Source of the DNA: Miscanthus floridulus
Lineage: Eukaryota > Streptophyta > Magnoliopsida > Poales > Poaceae
Direction of reading: 5' to 3'
Assembly (NCBI RefSeq): GCF_019320115.1
Contig: NC_089583.1
Location: 84,213,928-84,277,927 of the forward strand
DNA: 64,000 bases
Positions 47,130 to 58,224 of the stretch are shown here, piece by piece. How positions within the stretch are numbered: the stretch's first letter is position 1; each line of letters opens with the position of its first letter. Under the pieces are notes generated by a model, which saw only the letters and a list, made by a program, of their open reading frames with translations, did no database searches and was not told the DNA's origin. The translations under genes were made by a program, and so were the position numbers.

Positions 47130-48912
47130 TGATTCGGCGGATGGCTCTCTTGGTCTTGGGTAATTCTGACCTACCATTTGTTCTTGTTCTTGTTGTCGCG
47201 TGGTTTGTCGCCGTTAGGATTCGTTGGAGGGATTTATGACAAAGCAAAGTGATAAACATTAGCAGCAAGAGAATTTTATCAAAAAAAAGCACTGTTTTTT
47301 TCTGGATCACAGGACAGGAGACTGGTCGTGCTTGCTCAATGATTGAGGTGAGGTCTCCCTTTCGATCTTACACGTATGTTGGTTTGGTTTATAACTTGTA
47401 TTTTTTCAGTCAATGGACATTATTTTTCTCTCACAACAAATCGGTTAAGAGTACTTTTAGTCATAGCTTATCAGCAAAGCGAACCGGGCATAGTCTTTGT
47501 TACTGTGCTGTGGGTTGTAGGTCGGCGTCAGGGCATAGGGAATGAGCAGCACCTAATGACCTAGTAATAGCGACGTGGTGCACGAAGCGTTGGCTTAATC
47601 CAGAGACAAATTAAAACCGGCTGTACCTTCAGACAGTGACCAGCAGCCTCCACGCATGCACTGGCACATGTGAAAACTGCAGGCTCGCTCGGCACTCTGG
47701 ACAGAAAGCAGTGGCGTGGCAACAAGCCGACACCACTGTCTACTGGCGCAGAAGAGCCTCTTGTTTTATTACTGCGGCACGTTGCTTGATGATGCATGCT
47801 GCTGGAAACATAATACTCGTAGAGTATTATTACTGTGACTCTGTGAGTGCTGACACTGTCACACTGAGAGTCTCAGACGGTGAGCCCATGCACACAGGCA
47901 ATTGTTACTGTGATTGCTTCAGGATCCACGGCTTTTGTCACTTGTGTGCAAAAAAAACTGCAGCCTTCCCGCACTAAAAAATCGCCGACGGCAGCTGCCA
48001 TCTTCTGAGAAAAACGCTGCAGCCGGAAGCGTGCTGCTGTTACACTCGCAACGGGCGATTCCTGCAACTCGCAGCAATGAAGATTACCACCCACACCGAA
48101 CGCTTGGTGGTACATGCAGTAAGAATGGCAGGTGAAATCGTAGAGGAGAGAGGAGACTAGGGATTGGGATACTCGCAGTCTCTCGCTCGCATGTGCGGAG
48201 AGACGAGACGAGACGACTGACTCCTGCTGGTTCGTGCGGGTGAGTTCGTCAACCCGAGCAGGTAGGCCGTGCACGTGCGACCATGTGCATCAGGGGAGGA
48301 CCGCGTACGTTTCGCCGTTTCGTACGTGCCTAGGGAGGGTATAACTCGGAGTCCGTCTCCACACAACTCATAGCTACCTGCCCAAAATTCGGTAATTTGT
48401 CTATCTTTTTTTTTTTAGAAACGAATTTATCTATCTTCTCGCGAAAAAAAAAACCAAAAGGAAGTACAAAATCTAACTCGGTAGCGAAACTTTCCCCTCA
48501 AAAAACCGGAAGCAATCGGGCCTGATTTTAAAATATGTAGCTGGGCTAGAACCAAAGCTACAGAAACCTCGTTTATTATGCGGATACAGAATGGGCTTCA
48601 AAATGAAACACTTCGACTTCATCGAAGTTTCTTCTTGGGCCTGAGGTCTCGTTCGGAAGAGAATGTACGTCGTTTTGCTTCATCGATTTTTTTTCTTGGG
48701 TCTTTCTACTTTTGGTCCGTTGTTAGCCTGTTACACCAGCACTCTGCTGGGCCGCGAGCCCGGAAGTATGGACCTATTCGCTTGTTTTATAATTCGTATT
48801 TTTTAACCTATTTTTTAGTCAAAACGGTATTTCGGTTTATTTTTTCAGCGAAGCGCACGGAGCCTACGTGCACCAGCTAGTTTTCTTTACTTTGCCTGAT
48901 ATAATACTAGTA
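47130..48912. other. Intergenic DNA with MITE remnants
   Basis: Degenerate copies of a grass MITE with CTTATCAGC/CTCTCACAAC motifs lie at about 47375-47510 and 48770-48860. No coding region is supported. Confidence 0.45.
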
Positions 48913-51900
48913 TCTACCATTATTATTATTACCTTTGTTCCTGCATACCAAAACTGCCCCCTTGCGAAGCCACGTCGCCCCTTCCCTACGTCCGTCAGAT
49001 CACGTGTACGTCCTCCGCCTAACCGTCCGATCCCATCGCCCCTTTACGGCTCGAACCATCGATGACGTGGTCGCCGCACTGCCGCAGTCCACAGACCTTA
49101 CGCCTTTTCCTCCCTCTCCGGTGTCCACCACAGGCGACAAAAAAAAAAAAAAAATCGCCTTCGATGGCTACTCACTGCACGCACCTTGGCTGTAGCCGCG
49201 TCGCCCCTCACCCTCCTCCTCGCATGCCTGCGCAGCAGCTCCATCGACGGCGGCCGTCTCCTTCCGGCCTCTTCGGGGGACCTGTCGGAGGACGAGGACG
49301 ATGCGGACGACGCCGGCGACGTCGTCGATGAGACGGCTACGACGATGAGGACGACGACGCCCGCAGGCACGCGCACGCCCGCCACGGCGGATACTGCTCC
49401 ATAAGCCTGCCCGTCTCCCTCCTCCCTGCGATTCCGATTCCTCTCGGCTGCTGCGGCCTAAGGTTTTGGTTTTCGCATTCGTGCAGGATGGAGCTTCCTT
49501 TTTGGGGGAGGTATACACTTCGTGTGAATTTGCTGAAATCCTACTAAAATTTGGATCGCCCTTGATTTTTGTTTCAAGTTGTGTATGCAGAGAGAGGTTG
49601 ATGAATCCATGAACTTTTTTTGCCCCACTTTGGTACCCCCAGGTCCACTCCTCTGTACTACGACAACCAAACGTTAGGAGAAGAAAAAAAAATCGGGTTT
49701 CAGGTTCACAGGGTCTAGGCATGCGCTTCATCGTATTTACAAGAGTATATATTACAAGCATAGTTGCAATGTACTCACCTATGCTCAATCTTTTTACAGG
49801 ATTTATCTTATTTAACCATGAATCATATGACTCGACGACAAAGGTTATTTTTACTTATTCATCTTATTTATATTTTTGCGCACTCATTTCCTTCCTATGT
49901 ACTGACATGTAAATCCAATTAAACAACCGAACAGGCTGATGGTTGTTTAATTGGATTTTTCCCTGCTGTGCTTTTGGACTGATGCTTTACCTTATCAACA
50001 GGTCTATTGATCAGCTTAGTTAATCTTGGCCTCAGGATGATAGCAAAATAGATGGCTTCTTTAATGGTGCTGTTGCAGTGTCAGCTTCCTCTTCATGCTA
50101 ACAGGGTACATCATTTCAGTTTGATTTTGTTTGTATGGTCAGATTTAAGCACTAATCTTTTCCTCTCTGCTACAAACTTTGCATTTTTTATTGCCCAGCG
50201 TTGTTATTGTTTGCAAGATCACATATTGGGATTCTCTAGATGTCGCTCTCCAAATTATGTTTCACACTCCTTCCTAATTTTTTTTCCCAATTCATTGCAT
50301 TTGCCTGACAGCCGTCCTCCCTAAATTTGTATATGATGTTCAGTCCCATTTCGCATGAGTCCTGTGCAAAAAAAATCTGAATGTTACACTTTTTCCATGA
50401 ATTATTTTACATATGCACATCGAAACCATCATGTACGGCTTTTAAAACATAAGCAACTTGCCTTTGCATTCAAACATATTTTTAGGACTCAACTCATTAC
50501 TTTGCTTATAATAAACATGTTTATTGGTTATTGTCAACCGGAAACCTGTCCAGCAGTCACAGATTTCAAGTTTACTAAATAAATCAAAGCTACTTTGCAC
50601 TGCTACTTAATACCAGCGCATACAGTGTTCATTTTGAGGTGACCCATCTGCAGACACCTTCCTAAAATTTCACATTCCTGAAATCAGTTTCCCAGTGTCA
50701 GTACCTCAGTTAAAGTTTGCACTCTTTCCTCTCTAATAATGATATCATCTACCAAGATTCTGCTATCATCTGACTCTCATATAAAAGAGATATTTGTTTT
50801 CCAGTGCATACTTCATGCTTCTTCAGATTAATAAGGCTACCACTTCAGATAGCCTAGCAGACCTTTTCCCAATTTGGGACTGCTTCATTGGTAACCCAGT
50901 TTGGACTACCTGATCAATTTTCCTTTTATATATATTTGCAGAGGTCCACCTACCGTGTCTTCGGATTCTGACTATATTGTCAAGGGCTTACAACGATGCA
51001 AACAAAAATAACGCATTTCAGTTTCAATGGCGTAAAAAAATCAAAGGAACTATGAGGAAATGAACATCTAGCTTCAGTAACGGCATTGCCATTTTAATCA
51101 ATGCAACCAATGCACTTCTAACATTAAAACTCGAGTCTTGATTGTTTTGGAAATGTGCTAGGTAAATCTTTCTGTATAATGTATTATTTTGTTTCTTTGG
51201 TCACTTACCCTTTTAGTTCCCAACTGATCGTATTATTTTTTCAGTCGGTTCACACTCCTTGGTTATTATTTATGTCCATAGTTCTTTAGTCGTCCTTCTT
51301 GCAATTTTTCTTGAGCCTTCTCACTAAACTAGTGAGTCAGTTTATCCATTTCCACATGATTATTTACTCCACTTTAGTAGCAATTCTTTATATGGCTATT
51401 GCTTGCTGGAATACTTGACAGTCGACACAACGCAACCATTGCCATTTCAGTTAAAACGATCCGGATCATTGTCAAGGTTCATTATGATTTTGTTCCAACA
51501 AAATCTTGAGCTCATTGCCTCAGTAAAAAATGCATAATCTTTTATTTCATAATGCAACCATTCTAACTGGTCGGTTACTTTTTCCCATAGTGATTGAGAC
51601 ATCTAAATTTCCTAATTATTTAGGAGTCGATGATATTTACTCTTGAGGCCATGATACTTTGCAAGTGATCTGCATTAGCCTTTTAGTATTAGGTGGGGTG
51701 CCCGAAGTTTCAGCAATACTTTGCATGTAGCTTCCTGCTGTATGACACCATATGAGAAACTGTTAAGCGTCCATGTTTTTGTCATCAATGTAGCAACGAT
51801 GGAAAGATCTCTTCTCCTTTTGTGTCACTAAACATCAAAGTTCTGGTGACTATGTAAAATTCTGTTACATGTGAGTATATGATCGGTGATGACCTATACT

Positions 51901-52222
51901 GATAGTATGATTCTGTACATATTCTTTTTTTATTTAATTCTAGAAGAAATTTCCTTCCAAAAAATAGATATACATACTTCACACTATTATCGATCCTGTG
52001 TCTCTATGCACACAAATTTTTCTACATATATTCTGTCCATATTACAGACATTTACCATCTGCGCCTCCAAACGCTTTCTGTCCATTGTGCTAACCGGCCT
52101 CTGCAATTCAAACACTATCATATTGCCATCTGCTTGCAAATTTCACGGCTTATTTAACCTTCTATCTTTTTCCCTCTATGTCCTTTGAGTTAACCCGTGG
52201 CAGCACGCGGGGTACTCACTAG
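48913..52222 (+). mobile_element. Candidate non-autonomous Helitron
   Basis: The left end TCTACCATTATTATTATTACC follows an A (48912). The right end is CTAG (52219-52222) followed by T (52223), preceded by an imperfect hairpin CCCGTGGCAGCACGCGGG (52194-52211). This matches the Helitron rule (5' TC, 3' CTRR, hairpin about 10 bases before the end, A|T insertion), and the hairpin resembles the usual grass CCCGTGGCAACGCACGGG terminus. Inside, a GC-rich, gene-like first part (about 48950-49480) is followed by AT-rich intron-like DNA. No Rep/helicase is encoded. Confidence 0.65.
52194..52222 (+). other. Helitron 3' terminal hairpin and CTAG end
   Basis: CCCGTG pairs with CACG(C)GGG around a short loop, with one extra C breaking the stem. 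It is followed by GTACTCA and CTAG. Confidence 0.65.
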
Positions 52223-52290
52223 TATATATACAGCTGTAGTAGTACACAATATATCATGGGACCCAAATTCTTTCCTTCCGAGCAATAGTT

Positions 52291-52430
52291 ATTGCATATA
52301 TTTTATATTAAAACTACAACTTTAGTTTGTTACAATTTCTGGGGCACAATCTGTAATTAACTATTGCATATATTTTATATTAAAACTACAACTTTAGTTT
52401 GTTACAATTTCTGGGGCACAATCTGTAATT
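52291..52430. repeat. Tandem duplication, 72-bp period
   Basis: ATTGCATATATTTTATATTA starts at 52291 and again at 52363; 68 consecutive bases are identical. Confidence 0.92.
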
Positions 52431-53335
52431 TTCGCTTTTGAGAATAAAAATCCGTTAGATAAAACCGCAAACTTGACAAAATCTGATTTGTGTTGGCATA
52501 AACACAATTAACAATTTGCAATTATTTTTATTGTCAAACAAGGACAAACATTTGATATGTTATTACGACAAAAAGACAAATAACAAAGCACGAATAATTT
52601 ACATGTACTATTACTTGAAACCATCTTCAAATTCAAGCACTTGAAATATAGGAGAAGTGATATACTATGGTACTAAACAACGGAATTCTGTTCAACAATT
52701 TCCTCACGTTTTTTTTTTTGACTATCTATTCTATTTTGAAAGTCGTAACAAGGGTAGCAGGAAGAGAACAGGGGGCAAAAAGAGGCGATGACAATTGACA
52801 AGTTTGGATTTCCTGCAGCCAAATTCCGGTCCTGGACCTTCAGAAAGTCACCAATTTGAACCGTTCAGCAGAAGCCACACCAAGAAAAAGAACACACATG
52901 TTTCCACTTTTCCAGCTAATAGCAGTCAAACGAAACACCTAGCAGAACCTTCTCAAGCGCCATTATCCATTAACCATATCCCATTCGCGTCCGTTCTCGC
53001 GTGAGATCGGCAAAAGAGGAAGCATTCTAGCTTGCTCGGCAGCCTTCTCTGTCCGGGTCCGGTAGCGCCTTCGGTTTGGACCGACGCCCGACGGACCGGC
53101 CTGCTACCAAGCGGAGAAGCGAAGCGCGGTGGTGACTCCAAAAGTCAGCAACTTGTCGCGTGGCGTACCTCTGGCATCGGCAGCGAGAGCCGAGAGGGAG
53201 GCAGCCACCTTCCCCCGGCCCGGACCCGCAGCTGGCCTCATTTTCTCGACCCCCGCTTTTGTTTCAGTTGGTGAGGCGTTTACTTGGCGATCACCGAGTT
53301 GGACAAGCAACCAGAAACAACCAACCCCTTCGGCT
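52431..53335. other. Intergenic DNA, nothing recognised
   Basis: AT-rich up to about 52790, then mixed composition with short overlapping ORFs. No domain or repeat was identified. Confidence 0.4.
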
Positions 53336-54648
53336 GGACCGAATTTTTTATTTTTCGGTCCTTTTAAAAAAAATATTCACAAATAGATTTCGGTTGGTTT
53401 GATTTTTGTTTATGGACCCTGACCTCGGCGTTATGGCTTTTGGCGCCGAGGTCTTGACGAGGCGTCGGACGTGACGATGACATGGCGCCGATGTGGGTAA
53501 AGCCTCGACGCCATAGATCTTGACGCCGAGCTCGGCGCCGTAGATCTACGCCCTGAGCTTATACCCTATAGCTCTTGGCGTTTAAAATGAAACAAGTATA
53601 ATTGTTCCGAAAAACATATAACACGTGCGCGACTTAGTTCAAAGGCCTAAGTTCAAACCCAGCGCTGAATTTTTTTAATCTGCTTTTTTTTATCTGAAAC
53701 GGTATTTTTCTCTTATAAATTTTTACAAACTCATTTAAATTCTTTCAAATCTTTCCTAAATTCCTCCAAAAGAACGGAACCAGAGGTCACCAGCCCCAAC
53801 CGCCTGGCGCCAGATGAATTGAACGCGCGCACGCTCTCTCTCTCTCTCAAGTCTGATCAAATCTGCCATGTATCAGGAGTACGTCCTTTCGTTTCGCACC
53901 GGTCACGTCGTCTCCCGTCGCGTCGTCGTCTTGGGAGGGCACGACAGGTCAGGTCGGAGCAGGCAGGTAAAAATCAGGAGGCAACTATTCACTGTCATTG
54001 CAGGTAAAAAAAACATCAAACAGAGTCTTAGCAAAAAATATAGTAAAAAATTAAAAATATAGCGCTGACGTTTGAACTCAGGCCTTTGAGCTACGGGCCT
54101 CTTTGGCCGGGTTCCCGCCGGCTCCGGCTTTTTCGCTGTAGCCAGGTGTCGGCCGCTGTGGTGGACAGGTGTCTGCAGGAGCCGGAGCCACGGAGCCATA
54201 AAAACGGGCTTCGCTGGCTTCAGTTGTGTCAGTGAGAGAGGAAAGAAGGAGAGAGAAAAACGGCTCCGGTGAACAGTAATATGGTGTCGCCCGCTGGGCG
54301 GCCGATAGGCCGGAGCCCTGCCAAAGAGGCCCTAAGTCTCGTATGTGTCCTAACTAGTTAAACCGCAGTAGCGTTGTTACATGTTTCTCGGAACAATTAT
54401 ACTTGTTTCATTCCAAACGTCAAGAGCTATAGGGTAACAACTCGGCGTCAAGATCTACGGCGCCGAGGCCTTGTCCACGTCGACGCCAGGTCACCGTCAC
54501 GTCCGACGCCTCACCAATACATCGGCACCATTGGCCATAACGTCGAGACGTGTTTCCTCGGCGCCAAAAGCCATGGCATCGAGGTCATGTAAAATCAATA
54601 TTTATAAATATTTTTCAAAAGAAAGGGCGAAAAAAAAATTCGGTCGGC
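53336..54648. mobile_element. Long-inverted-repeat (foldback/MULE-type) element of the CTCGGCGCC family
   Basis: The left arm (53336 to about 53690) and right arm (about 54010-54648) are reverse complements over some 350 bp. Shared landmarks run in order from outside in: GACCGAATTTTTT, GACCTCG, GGCTTTTGGCGCCGAGG, GAGGCGTCGGACGTGACG, AGATCTTGACGCCGAG, CCTATAGCTCTTG, GAAACAAGTATAATTGTTCCGA, CAAAGGCCT and CAGCGCT. The centre is short and non-coding. The terminal sequence resembles the end of the autonomous MULE near 31475. A small MITE sits in the right arm. Confidence 0.8.
54095..54332. mobile_element. Small MITE nested in the right arm of the foldback element
   Basis: The ends GGGCCTCTTTGGC and GCCAAAGAGGCCC form a 13-bp perfect inverted repeat around a 238-bp GC-rich unit with no ORF. 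The left arm at about 53632-53650 is the same sequence without it and thus an internal empty site. Flanking triplets TAC/TAA suggest a 3-bp duplication (PIF/Harbinger-like) with one change. Confidence 0.8.
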
Positions 54649-55779
<1,131 letters not shown>

Positions 55780-56012
55780 GGGGGGCCCACCAGCTGGTTG
55801 TTATATTGATAATTGGCTCTTAAGCAGCCACGTAGGTTACAAGGTTTTGTTTTGGGATACTCGCTGGTTAGCGTTACATTGCGTTAGCTAGAATCGATCA
55901 CCAAGTTGTGGCAATCATTCTGTCCTGTCTTCCTGGAGCCCCAGAGGTAAGCTTCAGTTTTGCACGCTGCGAGAGTTGCAGACAATGATGTCCTGTCCGA
56001 TCTGAATACTCT

Positions 56013-56262
56013 GGCATTCCTTCTTTTTCTAAATATGCCAAATTCTTAAAAAATGCTACAGTACCCATCACATCGAACCTTGCGATACGTGCATAGAGCA
56101 TTAAATGTAGACGAAAAAAAAACTAATTGCACAGTTTGGTTGGAAATTACGAGACGAACGTTTTGAGCCTAATTAGTCCATGATTGGATATTAATTGTTA
56201 AATAAAAATAAAAGTGCTACAGTAGCCCGAATTCCCAAATTCACCGAACTAAACACGCGCGT
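56013..56262. mobile_element. Grass MITE with GCTACAGTA / ACTAAACA ends
   Basis: It contains the well-known grass repeat core (TAAATGTAGACG, TAATTGCACAGTTTGGT, GAGACGAACGTTTTGAGCC, GTGCTACAGTAGCC) and ends CACCGAACTAAACACGCG. ATGCTACAGTACCC near 56052 mirrors GTGCTACAGTAGCC near 56213. Ends are approximate. Confidence 0.75.
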
Positions 56263-57836
56263 AGTAGAAGGAAAGCGTTGAAGTGCTTCCGCGGTATGTG
56301 ATGGTGAAATCTCCTTGATTGCTTGCACTGGCCAGTCTGATTGTGTGTTGGAATGTGCAGTGCGTTTCAGAGCTGTTGGGCACCTGGGCATCCAAATAGG
56401 ATGTGAGCAGCCATCTCTTCTGGTGCTTGGCAGGCTTCACAGATGGTGTTGTCAACAATGTTTTTCCTCCATAATGTTGTTTTGCACTGGATCCTTTCCA
56501 GGGACAGGACTACATACTATATATCTAACAGCTTAAAAAAAATATATGCTATGCAAAGCGAACAATTATGAATAAGAAATGAAAAGTACGCAGGGCAGTT
56601 GGTAGTAGTTGAACTCAATCACAACCGAATATGAATAGAGACGACATCCACATGATTATTACGCTAAAACATGAGCAAACGTGAAAAAAAAAGACAAAAA
56701 TAAGTTATTTTGATTAGTAGCGAACCCTAAATTTATATATACAACTCTGACAATACTTATATAGACAGGTTGATACTCGATAGATAGACCAGTACTAAGT
56801 ACGTCAAGTCAGTTAGGCGAATTTTAGTTGTGTTAACTAGGTAACACACCGAGAAGAAGTTACGCATCAGTTCGTCCACCTATAATCCGCGTCGTCAGTG
56901 TGACGGCACGGTCGACGCCACGTACGCCCGGGGCTGCGTGTCCGTGTCAAGCTCGCCTGCCGATGATTTTTGCTTGCATGCGCCCGTAACGATCGTTGGT
57001 TCCGATCAATCAAAGTTAGTGCATCATCAGGTTGACTGCAATCATCGATCGACGGCGTGCATAGAGTAGTTTCCCTTTTTTTTCGTTTTCCTAAGTCCAC
57101 GAATTTTGCAGCAGCGCAGTGGATCAGTGAGGACCGTCGCCCGCTGCCCACCCTAACTTTTTTTTGGGGGTGTTGGGGTGACGTCCGTGGAAGTGAGAGA
57201 TGTGGACAAATCGGAGGTGCAGGTGCCGCCGCAGTGGAGTGCAACGAGCGCGCAAGCCATCGATGCGGTTGGTCTGCGCTGCTCTTTTCCACGCGCCTTT
57301 GGGTTTACTTTCTCAGCCACACAGGTGCCAAGGAATTCCGGTGCGGTGGCCGCGGACCCAAAAGGACATTCAATTCGTCCTGGCGCGGTCGACCCTCCTC
57401 TGCGTCTGCGTGCACCCGTCCCGCTCCCGCCTCAGGTGACCAAGCCACAAGCCAGGAGCGGCGGGCCCCGCTCGCGCGCCACGATTTTGACTCGGCTCAC
57501 GGTGGAAAGAGTGCACGGACGCGATTGGAGGGGAGGGAACGGATCGGGGTCGGGGACAGGAGAGCGCGGCGCCCACGGCTCCTCCTGGACAAGCGGTGGA
57601 TGGAAGCTTCTTATTTATTTGGACCGGCTGCAAGAAAGTGCGAGCATACGTACCCACACAAACACACACACGCACTGACCCGCGCGAAGAAATAGACGCA
57701 GCTCACGCCTATTACACTCGGAAAGCAAGAAGCCCAACGCCGAAGGCAACCGCCGCGCTGGTCTATCGGCTATCGCCTCGCGCGCGACGGCGTGACGAGC
57801 CGCAACGCAAAGCCCCTCCTCCTCCGCCCGCCAGCC
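56263..57836. other. Upstream region of the heat shock factor gene
   Basis: ORFs of up to 212 codons are open on both strands from about 57050 because of GC content and resemble no family, so I treat this as promoter and intergenic DNA. A two-unit heat shock element core GAAGCTTC is at 57603-57610, about 230 bp upstream of the TATA-like site. Its function is a guess, but class B HSF genes are often heat-induced through such sites. Confidence 0.4.
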
Positions 57837-57837
57837 C

Positions 57838-57844
57838 TTTAAAT
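57838..57844 (+). promoter_or_regulatory. TATA-like site of the heat shock factor gene
   Basis: TTTAAAT lies in a GC-rich context about 140 bp upstream of the uORF ATG. The alternative CTATAAAAC at 58147 would place the start site downstream of the uORF. Confidence 0.4.
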
Positions 57845-57975
57845 CGCCCGAGGAGGCGACGAGTGGCTCTCCCCAGCGACGCCAGGGCGGAGAGCTAGGT
57901 AGCCGGGGAGCTAGCCCAGCAGCTGGAAGCACAGACCCGAGCGGGGGGCCGCGGCGGCGGCGCACAGGCGCTTAC

Positions 57976-58086
57976 ATGGGAGTAGAGGCGGGCGGGTGCG
58001 GGCGGAGGGCGGTCGTCACCGGGTTCTACGTCTGGGGCTGGGAGTTCCTCACCGCCCTCCTCCTCTTCTCGGCCGCCGCCTACTAG
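57976..58086 (+). CDS. Upstream ORF, 36 residues, in the HSF leader
   Basis: ATG at 57976, TAG at 58084-58086. The peptide starts MGVEAGGCGRRAVVTG and ends FYVWGWEFLTALLLFSAAAY, an aromatic then hydrophobic C-terminus unlike the surrounding random GC-rich translations. It ends 138 bases before the main ATG and is in frame with neither start nor exon of the HSF. Class B HSF mRNAs are known for uORF control (Arabidopsis TBF1/HSFB1). That this peptide works the same way is inference. It would be outside the transcript if the TATA at 58147 is the one used. Confidence 0.6.
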   Translation: MGVEAGGCGRRAVVTGFYVWGWEFLTALLLFSAAAY

Positions 58087-58224
58087 CTAGATTCGTGTAC
58101 ACACAACAACGCACCGGTGATCAGTTACTAGCTAGTGAGTAGTAGGCTATAAAACACACTCATATATACTAGCAAGCGTTCGTGTAATAAGCAGCAGGGG
58201 CCAGTCGCGCCGACCGATCGAGAG

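Noticed and set aside
57057..57695. 212-codon ORF upstream of the HSF gene
   Set aside because: No domain, no conserved motifs, overlapping ORFs in other frames; promoter region.
58147..58155. CTATAAAAC as the HSF TATA box
   Set aside because: It would leave a leader of only about 45 bases and exclude the uORF. I prefer the TTTAAAT at 57838 but cannot exclude use of both.
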